DNA from: Nocardia abscessus
GTDB taxonomy: Bacteria; Actinomycetota; Actinomycetes; Mycobacteriales; Mycobacteriaceae
NCBI RefSeq assembly: GCF_015477775.1
Contig: NZ_JADLQO010000016.1
Coordinates: 124,001-188,000 of the forward strand
Reading direction: 5' to 3'
Length of the DNA stretch: 64,000 nucleotides
Positions 1 through 33,563 of this stretch are shown here, piece after piece. Under the pieces are notes generated by a model. It searched no databases. It was given only the letters and a program-made list of their open reading frames with translations, and was not told the DNA's origin. Both the position numbers and the translations under genes were made by a program. Numbering within the stretch: position 1 is the first letter of the stretch; each line of letters starts with the position of its first letter.

Positions 1-26498
<26,498 letters not shown>

Positions 26499-26553
26499 GC
26501 GAGTCCAGCTCCGTGGGCTCTGGATGAGCACCCGGATCAGGTGTTGCCAGTCG

Positions 26554-26595
26554 GAGCAGACGAGTCCCCTCTGAACGGGAGGGGCTCGTCTGCTC
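26554..26595 (+). terminator. hairpin after the NRPS stop
   Basis: The arms GAGCAGACGAG and CTCGTCTGCTC (11 bp) continue as CCCCTC and GAGGGG (6 bp) with one bulged T at 26565, around a 7-nt loop. The structure lies 55 nt past the NRPS stop and has no T-tract, as is common in actinobacteria. It also argues against any start codon for the next gene upstream of 26596. Confidence 0.6.
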
Positions 26596-26621
26596 GGATT
26601 CGAACTGCAATGATGTCCGCT

Positions 26622-27221
26622 ATGAGCGCTCCCGACGAGCAACAGATACTGCGTGTGACGGCCGAGCAGTTCGCCGAAGGGGCGACTGCCGAGCTCGGTG
26701 ACATCGAGATCGTCGACGGGCGTGTGGTGCGACTGATGGCCCAGAGCCCCGTGCACAGCCGAGTGGTGCGGCGGCTGGCCGGGATGCTGGAGACGGCCCG
26801 GCGCGACGGCGGGCCGTATATGGTCGTGGACTCCGACGTTGCCGCACGATTCGCTGACGCGGAATCCACAGCCGCCGATCGGCGGTTGAACATCCGCTAC
26901 CCCGACATCTGGATCCGGGACTGTGAACCTTACGACGTCAACACCGTGCGTGAGCACCTACTGCTGGTGGTCGAGGTCACTTCCGAGTCGACCATCGACG
27001 CCGATATAAGCGACAAGCGAATTCAATACGCAGCCGCGGGTATCCCCCGGTATCTGATCGTCCGGCTCGATCAGAAGGAAGAACGCATCGAAGAAATCGA
27101 GGAATACCGTCTCGACTGGTCCGGTCGCCGCTATCTTGCCCACACGGTTCACCGACGTGTTCTGCTCCTCGACGACCCGGTCGAGGCGACCATTCCATTC
27201 GACGTACTCGAACAGCCCTGA
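26622..27221 (+). CDS. Uma2/DUF820-family putative endonuclease-like protein
   Basis: This protein of about 199 residues matches the Uma2 family (DUF820, PD-(D/E)XK-like fold). Family hallmarks are RYPDIWI, HLLLVVEVTSEST with the acidic residues, DKRIQYAAAGIPRYLIV, and a C-terminal beta-rich tail. The biological role of these proteins is not established. The frame opens further upstream, but a strong hairpin covers that stretch, so one of the clustered ATGs at 26610, 26613 or 26622 is preferred; no clear ribosome-binding site separates them. It stands alone, with the NRPS before it and a convergent operon after it, and shows no link to peptide synthesis. Confidence 0.8.
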   Translation: MSAPDEQQILRVTAEQFAEGATAELGDIEIVDGRVVRLMAQSPVHSRVVRRLAGMLETARRDGGPYMVVDSDVAARFADAESTAADRRLNIRYPDIWIRDCEPYDVNTVREHLLLVVEVTSESTIDADISDKRIQYAAAGIPRYLIVRLDQKEERIEEIEEYRLDWSGRRYLAHTVHRRVLLLDDPVEATIPFDVLEQP

Positions 27222-27258
27222 CCACCTCTCGCGCAAGCCGCCGCAAAGCTCGAAGTAG

Positions 27259-27321
27259 CCGCGAGTGGCCCATGGCTGCGGCAAGGTGCGAGGAGGCCTC
27301 TCCGCCACGTACCACTCGCGG
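27259..27321. terminator. possible bidirectional terminator
   Basis: A perfect 10-bp inverted repeat, CCGCGAGTGG (27259-27268) and CCACTCGCGG (27312-27321), lies in the 106-nt gap between the convergent Uma2 and tautomerase-YHS genes. The 43-nt loop is long, so this is a tentative call. Confidence 0.35.
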
Positions 27322-27327
27322 GACGGT

Positions 27328-27942
27328 TCAGAGGGGGACGGCGTGGTCTTCGGCGAAGACCTTGCGGCAGACAGGGGCGCAGAAGGCGTAGTGGGTGCCG
27401 TTGTGGGTGAGGGTGAAGCGGGCGGTGGACAGGTTTACGGCCATGCCGCAGACGGGGTCGATGGCGTGACCTTCGGGAGCGTCGGTGGGGGTGCCGGAGG
27501 CTCGGTAGTCCTCGGTCATCAGTTTGGTGATCTCGGTGGCGGTGAGGGTGTGGCCGAAGGTGCCGAGGTTGTTCTCGCGCAGGCCGATGATCTGGACCAC
27601 GCAGTGCGGGTCTCGGGTCAGGCGGTCCGGGTCGGCCTCGGTTGCGGCGATGGCTTCGGTGATCAGCGGGATGACGTGGCCGCCGAATTCGGTGTTGTTG
27701 GCCCATGATCCGGGGACGGTGAGCCGCGCCAGGTAGCGCGGCGCGTCGTCCAGGGCCGGTCCGCCGGTCGCCCACACGTCGGTGTCGCGCACCAGGACGT
27801 GGGTCAGTTCGCGGGCTTTGGACATGACCGAGTCCGGAGCGCTGGGCTCGGTGGTCAAGACGCGCAGGATGCTGTCGGCGAGGGCGCGTTTGCGGTCGGT
27901 GGTGAGAGCGGGGTCGGAGACGAACAGTTCGACGGTCATCAT
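27328..27942 (-). CDS. tautomerase-like protein fused to a C-terminal YHS domain
   Basis: This protein has 204 residues. Residues 1-145 resemble the actinobacterial tautomerase family, with two beta-alpha-beta halves (DAPRYLARLTVP in the first, ENNLGTFGHTLTATEI in the second). Residues about 165-204 form a YHS domain: DPVCGMAV, then YAFCAPVCRKVF, with three cysteines. The catalytic N-terminal proline that defines active tautomerases is absent; the chain begins MMTVELFV. YHS domains are linked to metal sites in known families. The start ATG (27942-27940) overlaps the stop of the upstream DUF1772 gene (ATGA), which implies coupled translation. It is the last gene of a three-gene operon under the divergent TetR. 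Function is unknown. Confidence 0.75.
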   Translation of the reverse strand: MMTVELFVSDPALTTDRKRALADSILRVLTTEPSAPDSVMSKARELTHVLVRDTDVWATGGPALDDAPRYLARLTVPGSWANNTEFGGHVIPLITEAIAATEADPDRLTRDPHCVVQIIGLRENNLGTFGHTLTATEITKLMTEDYRASGTPTDAPEGHAIDPVCGMAVNLSTARFTLTHNGTHYAFCAPVCRKVFAEDHAVPL

Positions 27943-28421
27943 GGGCGTGCTTCTTTCGCGGAAAGCAGGGTGGTCAGCACGACGAGGAGGAACGCCACCA
28001 GCGCGCATGCGGTGCGCGCGAAGTGGAAAGCCTCCCAGCGGCTGAGGATTTCGGCGTAGTCGGCCGGTGGGCCGCTGACCGCCCACGCCTTGATCTTCTG
28101 ATTGATCGGGACGTTGCCGAGGCGGGTGATGAGGAACGCCGCGACAGCGAGAATGCCCGCGCCACCGGCGAGCAGGCGGGACCGGCCCGTGGAACGGATG
28201 GCGAGCACCGCCGTGCTGAGAATGGTCAGGCCCATCAGCGATTGCATGACCAGGCCGTTCACGCTCATCAAGGCGGTGTGGAAGGTGAAGCGCACTTCCA
28301 GCGGGACTTTGCGGAACGCGTAGAGGACGTTGACCGCTCCATAGCCGAACGCACCGGCGAGCAGCCCACCGAACAGCAACGCGAATGCCCGTGCCGGCAG
28401 GGGTCTTTCGGCAATTCTCAC
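27939..28421 (-). CDS. DUF1772-like integral membrane protein
   Basis: This 160-residue membrane protein has four hydrophobic segments: ALLFGGLLAGAFGYGAVNVLY, a second around VNGLVMQSLMGLTIL, a third around LLAGGAGILAVAAFLI, and a last around ACALVAFLLVVLTTLL. The pattern NVPINQKIKAW and the following SRWEAFHFAR match DUF1772 (anthrone oxygenase-like) proteins. The GTG start overlaps the TGA of the upstream peroxiredoxin-like gene (GTGA), and its own stop overlaps the next start. All three genes should therefore be co-translated. The substrate is unknown. Confidence 0.75.
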   Translation of the reverse strand: MRIAERPLPARAFALLFGGLLAGAFGYGAVNVLYAFRKVPLEVRFTFHTALMSVNGLVMQSLMGLTILSTAVLAIRSTGRSRLLAGGAGILAVAAFLITRLGNVPINQKIKAWAVSGPPADYAEILSRWEAFHFARTACALVAFLLVVLTTLLSAKEARP

Positions 28422-28975
28422 GCGCGACGCTCCGCCGGGACGAGCGTGAGCAGTTCGTCCACCGACCACTGGTCGTCGACATGCGCGCCGTGCTTCGCGG
28501 CCAGCACGCGTCCGTCGGGGGAGATCAGGAAGTCGGCGGGCAGTCCGAGGGCGCCGCCCTCGGGCTTGACGGGCGGAGCGACCTGCCTGCGGCGCAGGGT
28601 CGCGTAAGCGGCGTGGGCGACGCCGCGCAGGATGGCGGGCCAGCCGCGCGGGTCGAGCAGCGCGCGGGGCGAGGTCTCGACGCCGTATTCGCGGTACAGC
28701 TTGCGGTCCGGGTCGGCGATCACGTCCAGCGGTAGTTCGGCGGTGTACTTGCGCAATTCCTCCGCGCTGGAATGGAAGACGACCACTTCGCGGATACCCG
28801 CGGCGGCGATCTCGTCGCGCCGGGTGACGATCGAACGCAGGTGCAGGCTGCACACCGGGCATCCGGCGAAGCGCCGGAACTGGAGGTGAATCAGGCGGTC
28901 CGGGTCCGGTATCCGGACTCGCGCACCGGAGATGGTGAGCAGGGTGCGACCGGAGACTGCGGTCGGCAGCGACAT
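28418..28975 (-). CDS. peroxiredoxin-like (AhpC/TSA-fold) protein
   Basis: This 185-residue thioredoxin-fold protein has the redox motif FAGCPVCSLHLR near residue 40 (CPVC), then VVVFHSSAEELRKY and VIADPDRKLYREYGVE, typical of the AhpC/TSA-like peroxiredoxin-like family. It probably reduces peroxides or acts as a thiol oxidoreductase in the cytoplasm; no signal peptide is seen. The ATG is preceded by an AAGGAG ribosome-binding site. It is the first gene of the three-gene operon and faces the divergent TetR gene, with the palindromic operator just upstream of its start. Confidence 0.8.
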   Translation of the reverse strand: MSLPTAVSGRTLLTISGARVRIPDPDRLIHLQFRRFAGCPVCSLHLRSIVTRRDEIAAAGIREVVVFHSSAEELRKYTAELPLDVIADPDRKLYREYGVETSPRALLDPRGWPAILRGVAHAAYATLRRRQVAPPVKPEGGALGLPADFLISPDGRVLAAKHGAHVDDQWSVDELLTLVPAERRA

Positions 28976-28988
28976 GATGGGCTCCTTC

Positions 28989-29017
28989 GTCGTAGGTGTA
29001 CTTCGTACGCCTACGAC
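28989..29017. promoter_or_regulatory. TetR-type operator palindrome
   Basis: The arms GTCGTAGGTGTAC and GTACGCCTACGAC (12 of 13 pairs) flank a TTC centre, between the divergent peroxiredoxin-like operon and the TetR gene. A further half-site, TTGTACGC, follows near 29033. This is probably the binding site of the adjacent TetR, controlling both directions. Confidence 0.7.
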
Positions 29018-29049
29018 AAGTATGCGCGTAGCTTGTACGCTGTCAATCC

Positions 29050-29661
29050 GTGCCCCGTCCCCGTTCGCTGACCACCGCCGATCTCGCCGCGGCGGCCCTC
29101 GCCGTGCTGGACCGCGACGGCTTGTCCGCGCTCACGATGCGTGCGGTGGCGAAGGAACTCGGCACGGCCACCATGGCGCTGTACCGCTACGTCCGCGACC
29201 GCGATGCGCTGGAGGTGCTCGTGGCAGACCACGTGTTCGCTTCGATCGACACGTCGCTGCCCGCCGGAAGCGACTGGAAAGCGCGGGTGACGGCGCTGCT
29301 CGAGCACATCCGTGACGGGTTCTCGGCCCATCCGGCCGCTGTGCCGCTCGTGCTGCGGCATCGGCAGTCGTCGGTGGAATCGCTGCGCGTGATGGAGGCG
29401 ATGCTCGCCGTGCTCACCGAGGGCGGATTCACCGGACGCGCCCGCGTCATCGCCCAGCGCACGCTGGTCGCCTTCCTGATCGGTTACCTCCAGAACAAGC
29501 ACTACGCGCCGTTGCCGGGGCGGGGGACGATCGTGATGGCCGATCTCCCCGCCGCGGACTATCCGCATCTGGCGCAGACCGCGGGGCAGGCCAAGGGCAT
29601 GTCGGCCGAGGACGAATTCCGAGGTGGTGTCGAGATCGTGTTGCGCGGTCTCGAGCCCTAG
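29050..29661 (+). CDS. TetR-family transcriptional regulator
   Basis: This 203-residue protein has an N-terminal helix-turn-helix (SALTMRAVAKELGTATMALYRYV) and a TetR_C-like ligand domain. The GTG at 29050 is chosen because the HTH begins within about 12 residues; no clear ribosome-binding site precedes it, so the message may be nearly leaderless. It is divergent from the peroxiredoxin-like/DUF1772/tautomerase-YHS operon with one 29-bp operator between them. It is probably an autoregulated repressor of that operon. The inducer is unknown. Confidence 0.9.
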   Translation: MPRPRSLTTADLAAAALAVLDRDGLSALTMRAVAKELGTATMALYRYVRDRDALEVLVADHVFASIDTSLPAGSDWKARVTALLEHIRDGFSAHPAAVPLVLRHRQSSVESLRVMEAMLAVLTEGGFTGRARVIAQRTLVAFLIGYLQNKHYAPLPGRGTIVMADLPAADYPHLAQTAGQAKGMSAEDEFRGGVEIVLRGLEP

Positions 29662-29701
29662 GAGCCGGCCGGGTCGCGCCCCGCCGCCCCGCGTGCGCTC
29701 T

Positions 29702-30838
29702 TCAGCCGAAAATTGCCGTCACGTCGACGCTTTCGGCCATGGCGCGGGCTCCGGCGTCGTTGAGGTGCATGCCGTCGCCGCTGTCGAATTCGGGGCGGAT
29801 GAAGTCCGGCCGCTGCGGATCCTCGACCGCGCGCGCCACGTCGAACACCGAATCGAAGACGTCGCTGGCGCGCAGCCATTCGTTCACGCGCCGACGGGTC
29901 GGCTGCGCCTCGTCGACGTGCAGCCCTTCGTAGATGACGCCGGCGTAGGGGCCGATCGTGGCGGCGTGGATGGTGAGTCCGGCGGCGTGCGCCCGCCGCG
30001 CGAGGGTGGTGAAGCCCGCGATCAGGTCGTCCGCGGTCGCCGGCGGCTGGCCGAGCATGCCACCCAGGCTGAGGTCGTTGATGCCGAAGTTGACCAGGAC
30101 GCTGGTCACGCCGGGCACGCCGAGCGCGTCGCGGTCGAAGCGCGCCAGGCCGGGCTCGCCGACCACGTCGGTCAGCAGCCGATTTCCCGCGATGCCCTGA
30201 TTGACCACCCAGCCGCGGTCCAGGCGCGCGTTGAGCACGTCCACCGACCGGCGGTTCGCGCCGAGCGTGGTGCCGACGCCTTCGAACCAGGAATCGCCGA
30301 ACGCCACGGCCACCGGCGTTGCCGCGGGCGCGAGCACGTCGACGCCGACGACGAAGAACCGCGCGGGCACCTCCTCGACGACGGTGAGCGCGGGCTGGGC
30401 CGTGACGTCACCGTCGGCGATGTACGCGGTTTCGCCGGGCTGGTGTGAGAACGTCGCCAGACCGGTGGGGCCGGGCAGGTAGAGGCTCAACGCCAGATCC
30501 GCTCCCGCCGAGACGGCCAGATCGACCGGATCACTGAAAACTTCGCCGCCCACCGGGACGACGACCCGCTCGGCGCCGTCGAACCGCAGCACGGCGTCGG
30601 TCTCGGCGACGATCTCGTTGCCGGTCTTGCGGAGGGCGATCCGCGCCGCGCCGACGACCAGTGGCGTCTTCCCGTAACGGTTGGTCAGGCCCACCCGTAC
30701 CTGCGCGCCGCCGCCCGCCAGGTGCAGTACTTGGCGCACCGTCTGGTCGGTGAACGCGCGCGAGTCCGCGAACTTGATCTGCTCATCCGGACGGATCACC
30801 GCGGTGCGGAATCCGGCGATCCAGGCGGTCTGTGACAT
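29702..30838 (-). CDS. SGNH/GDSL-family hydrolase
   Basis: This 378-residue protein has the SGNH blocks in order: GDSWFEG (nucleophile Ser) near residue 180, GIAGNRL (Gly), NFGINDL (Asn), and DGMHLNDAG (Asp-x-x-His). The N-terminal 170 residues form a beta-rich carbohydrate-binding-like domain often seen in this hydrolase group. It is likely an esterase or deacetylase. No signal peptide is visible. The start is set at 30838 because GGAGG lies 6 nt upstream; a longer frame to 30880 would run into the regulatory repeat. It is divergent from a MarR gene with shared control DNA. Confidence 0.87.
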   Translation of the reverse strand: MSQTAWIAGFRTAVIRPDEQIKFADSRAFTDQTVRQVLHLAGGGAQVRVGLTNRYGKTPLVVGAARIALRKTGNEIVAETDAVLRFDGAERVVVPVGGEVFSDPVDLAVSAGADLALSLYLPGPTGLATFSHQPGETAYIADGDVTAQPALTVVEEVPARFFVVGVDVLAPAATPVAVAFGDSWFEGVGTTLGANRRSVDVLNARLDRGWVVNQGIAGNRLLTDVVGEPGLARFDRDALGVPGVTSVLVNFGINDLSLGGMLGQPPATADDLIAGFTTLARRAHAAGLTIHAATIGPYAGVIYEGLHVDEAQPTRRRVNEWLRASDVFDSVFDVARAVEDPQRPDFIRPEFDSGDGMHLNDAGARAMAESVDVTAIFG

Positions 30839-30850
30839 GGGAACCTCCAC

Positions 30851-30914
30851 TAGTTGACGCGAGGAATAATGCGTATGCATATTTCTACCGGCTAGTTATT
30901 CCGCGTGTCAACTA
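30851..30914. promoter_or_regulatory. divergent promoters embedded in an inverted repeat
   Basis: Two 19-bp arms match at 17 positions: 30851-30869 begins TAGTTGAC, and 30896-30914 ends GTCAACTA. Each arm contains a -35-like hexamer. On the minus strand TTGACA is followed about 18 nt later by TAGAAA. On the plus strand TTGACG is followed about 18 nt later by CATATT. A MarR dimer bound to the arms would block both promoters. Confidence 0.7.
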
Positions 30915-30942
30915 TTCGACGATCTTCGGGTAGGTTCCCCCC

Positions 30943-31416
30943 ATGACCGTGACCGAGCTTTTCGACGACCCGCGCCTGACCACGATGGGCCTGCTGTTCG
31001 AGGCGTACGGTGGCGTGGTCGCGAAGCTGGAGCCGGTGTGGAAAGCCCACGGCCTGTCCGGCTTGGATCTGAACGCCCTGATGCGGCTGAGTCGTTCGCC
31101 CGGCCGTCGGTTGCGCATGTCGGAGCTGGCGGTGCAGACCGCGCTGTCCACCAGCGGCGTGACCCGGTTGGTCGATCGGCTGGCCCGTGCGGGCCTGGTG
31201 GAACGCGAGCTGGACACAGCGGATCGGCGCAGCGCCTATGCGGTGCTCACCGAGGCGGGCGCGGCGCGGCTCGCGCAGGTGTTGCCGGACTATCTCGCCG
31301 CCGTCGACCGCTGGTTCGTCGGGTTGCTGACTCCGGCCCAGCTCGCGGCGTTGTCCGAGGCGCTGCGGGTCGTCCGGGACACGGCCAACCCCGAGGCCAC
31401 GTTCCGGATGGACTGA
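30943..31416 (+). CDS. MarR-family transcriptional regulator
   Basis: This 157-residue protein has the MarR winged helix-turn-helix: RMSELAVQTALSTSGVTRLVDRLARAGLVER, then the wing TADRRSAYAVLTEAG. It starts at ATG 30943, a few bases after an AGG-containing ribosome-binding site. It is divergent from the SGNH hydrolase across the inverted repeat at 30851-30914, so it is probably its repressor and controls itself. Its stop lies 3 nt from the end of a convergent TetR gene. Confidence 0.9.
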   Translation: MTVTELFDDPRLTTMGLLFEAYGGVVAKLEPVWKAHGLSGLDLNALMRLSRSPGRRLRMSELAVQTALSTSGVTRLVDRLARAGLVERELDTADRRSAYAVLTEAGAARLAQVLPDYLAAVDRWFVGLLTPAQLAALSEALRVVRDTANPEATFRMD

Positions 31417-31419
31417 ACG

Positions 31420-32073
31420 TCAGTCCGCCTTCGCGGCGAGCAGCCGCTCCAGGCCGTCCAGGATCAGTTCGAGTCCGAAGGCGAAATCGGCGAGGCCCGA
31501 GTGCTTTCCGTCGATCACCAGCTGGGCGAGCGCGTGCATGTGTGGATACTCGTCGGCCGGTATGCGCGGCAGGAACTGCTCTGCGGCGGAGCCGTATTCG
31601 GACGGCTCGAGCGGAAAACTCAACTCCTGCAACGTGAAGCCGTAGAGATGGCTGTCCAGCGCATTCCACGCACGGTCCGCCTGGGGCAGGGAGAAGCCCG
31701 CTGCGCGCAGACAGCCCACGGTGGCGTCGACGTAGCGCAGCATGGCGGGGCCCACGTTGATCCTGGTGCCGATCAGCCCGGTCGCCCACGGATGGCGCAG
31801 CAGGACCTCGTGGGCCGAAACCGACCGGGCGCGCAGGGCGGCCCGCCAATCGCCGCCGACGGCGGGCGGCGTCATCTCAGCGACCACCAGATCGGCGATG
31901 CCGTCGAGCAGGTCGTCCTTGTTCCGCACGTGGTTGTACAGCGACATCGCCTCGACGCCGAGCGTCTGCGCCAGGCGTCGCATGGACAGCGCGGGCAAGC
32001 CGTACTCGTCGGCGAGCCGGACGGCGGCGTGCAGCACCGCGTCCCTGGTGAGCGGCGGGCGAGCCTCCGGCAT
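31420..32073 (-). CDS. TetR-family transcriptional regulator (TetR/AcrR with C-terminal ligand domain)
   Basis: This 217-residue protein has an HTH at residues about 20-45 (PALSMRRLAQTLGVEAMSLYNHV) and a C-terminal domain with an HLYGFTLQELSF region, like TetR_C proteins near oxidoreductases. The ATG at 32073 follows a GAGGGG ribosome-binding site; the frame continues upstream but would run into the operator. It is divergent from the MDR oxidoreductase with two palindromes between them, so it probably represses that gene and itself. Confidence 0.9.
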   Translation of the reverse strand: MPEARPPLTRDAVLHAAVRLADEYGLPALSMRRLAQTLGVEAMSLYNHVRNKDDLLDGIADLVVAEMTPPAVGGDWRAALRARSVSAHEVLLRHPWATGLIGTRINVGPAMLRYVDATVGCLRAAGFSLPQADRAWNALDSHLYGFTLQELSFPLEPSEYGSAAEQFLPRIPADEYPHMHALAQLVIDGKHSGLADFAFGLELILDGLERLLAAKAD

Positions 32074-32089
32074 GGTTTCCCCTCTTGAC

Positions 32090-32142
32090 GCACTTACAGC
32101 GTAAGCGTACCGTCGGCGGTGTCGCACTTACACTGTAAGTGC
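32090..32142. promoter_or_regulatory. pair of TetR operators
   Basis: A perfect palindrome, GCACTTACACTGTAAGTGC, lies at 32124-32142. A related imperfect one, GCACTTACAGCGTAAGCG, is at 32090-32107. Both lie between the divergent TetR and oxidoreductase genes. The shared half-site is CACTTAC. Each site sits next to one of the two genes, which suits dual repression. Confidence 0.8.
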
Positions 32143-32163
32143 CCGGTGAAGACGAGGAATGTC

Positions 32164-33174
32164 ATGTCCGACGGCCAGCAGTCCACCCTCGAGCGCGCGA
32201 CGATGAGCGCGGTCGTCGCGCCGCGCTACGGCTCCAGCGAAGTCCTCCGAACGGAGACGGTGCCGCGCCCTGTCGCAGGCGCCGGTTCGGTACTGGTTCG
32301 CATGCGCGCGGCGGCGGTGTGCAGCGGTGACGTGCACCTGCTCACCGGCAAGCCCTACGCGATCCGGCTCGGTTTCGGGCTGCGGCGGCCGAAGGACCCG
32401 ATCATCGGGCACGATCTAGCAGGCGAAGTGGTCGAGGTCGGCGCGGGAGTTGTCGAGTTCGAGTGCGGAGAACCGGTTTTCGGCGCTGTCGACGCGGGGG
32501 CCTTCGCCGAGTACGTGTGCGTCCCGGTCGAGCGGCTCGCGCGCGTCCCCGACGGTGTGACCATGGCGGAGGCTGCGGCCCTGCCGGATTCCGGAATGAC
32601 CGCGCTCCAGGGCTTGCGCGATGTCGGCGGACTGCGTGCCGGGCAGAAAGTGCTCGTCAACGGCGCGTCGGGCGGCGTGGGAACGAGCGCGGTGCAGATT
32701 GCCAAGGCGCTCGGGGCGGAGGTGACGGCCGTGTGCAGCACGCGTCACGTCGAGACGCTGCGCTCGCTGGGCGCGGACCGGGTGATCGACTACACCACGG
32801 CGGATTTCACGCGCGACACCGATCGATACGACGTCCTGCTGGATCTGGTGGGCAACCGGTCGCTGACCGCCTGCCGCCGGGTGCTCGCACCGAAGGGCGT
32901 CTTCGTCTCCTCGGCGGGTGCGCCCGGCGGGGACTGGCTCGGACCGGTGCTGTGGGTGGGCAAGGTGGTGCTCACCGGCCTGGTGGTCGGCCAGACCATG
33001 CGCCCCCTGCTGATGCGCCCGCGCCGGGCGGACCTCGAATTCCTTGCCGGGCTGGCCGCGGAAGGCAAGCTGCGCCCGGTGATCGAGCGGCGCTGTCCGC
33101 TCACCGCTGCCGCCGCGGCGGTGGGCCATGTCGCCGAAGGGCACGCCCAGGGCAAGACGGTGATCGTCGTCTGA
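32164..33174 (+). CDS. MDR-family NAD(P)-dependent alcohol dehydrogenase / quinone oxidoreductase-like
   Basis: This protein of about 336 residues has a GroES-like N-terminal domain (VRMRAAAVCSGDVHLLTGK, IIGHDLAGEVVEVG) and a Rossmann domain with VLVNGASGGVGTSAVQIAKALGA. There is no structural-zinc four-cysteine lobe, which places it with quinone reductase/reticulon-4-interacting-like MDR enzymes using NADPH. The ATG at 32164 is chosen because GAGGAA lies just upstream and the earlier in-frame GTG falls inside the operator. It is divergent from the TetR gene that probably controls it. The substrate is unknown. Confidence 0.87.
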   Translation: MSDGQQSTLERATMSAVVAPRYGSSEVLRTETVPRPVAGAGSVLVRMRAAAVCSGDVHLLTGKPYAIRLGFGLRRPKDPIIGHDLAGEVVEVGAGVVEFECGEPVFGAVDAGAFAEYVCVPVERLARVPDGVTMAEAAALPDSGMTALQGLRDVGGLRAGQKVLVNGASGGVGTSAVQIAKALGAEVTAVCSTRHVETLRSLGADRVIDYTTADFTRDTDRYDVLLDLVGNRSLTACRRVLAPKGVFVSSAGAPGGDWLGPVLWVGKVVLTGLVVGQTMRPLLMRPRRADLEFLAGLAAEGKLRPVIERRCPLTAAAAAVGHVAEGHAQGKTVIVV

Positions 33175-33187
33175 GCCGGTCGGCCGG

Positions 33188-33460
33188 TCATCCGGCCCGG
33201 ACGGCGCCCGCCCGCTGCGCGAGGTTCGAGCGCCAGCGGCGGCCGAGACAGGAGTCGATGAACAGCAGGCCGCGATCGTCGTCTGCGCACACGCGGATGG
33301 AGAACCGGAGGATGGCGTGGCGGGCGGGTGTCGGCAGGGTCGCGGCCGCTTCGGGAGTGGCCATCCGGTAGCGCTGTCGCGTCGCAGTTCCGGGATCAGT
33401 AGTGGCCGGGTGGCGACGGCGTCGATCGTCGCGTTGTCCCCGGTCGCGACTCATCTCCCG
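33188..33460 (-). pseudogene. decayed CGNR zinc-finger (ABATE-type) regulator remnant
   Basis: In the 389-nt gap between the MDR oxidoreductase and the WYL gene, one minus-strand frame reads IRVCADDDRGLLFID followed by GRRWRSNLAQRAG. This lines up with the CGNR zinc finger (VCADDDCGLLFLD, then RRWCSMxxCGNRAK), but only the first cysteine remains. A second frame just upstream reads ATRPLLIPELRRD, like the preceding ABATE region, so a frameshift separates the two parts. The N-terminal half is missing. The call rests on motif likeness only. Confidence 0.45.
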
Positions 33461-33563
33461 CCGCCAAGGCCGTAGACCGCACCGGTGGGCGCGGGGCGCA
33501 GCGCTCGCAGGACCGGCGAATCGATTCGTGGAAGCCCTCGCCGCCGGTGTGGCCCGAAGCGCG

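Noticed and set aside
26586..26606. tRNA-like T-loop (GGATTCGAACTGC) after the NRPS
   Set aside because: No D-arm, anticodon arm or acceptor stem can be drawn around it; the neighbouring bases belong to the terminator hairpin.
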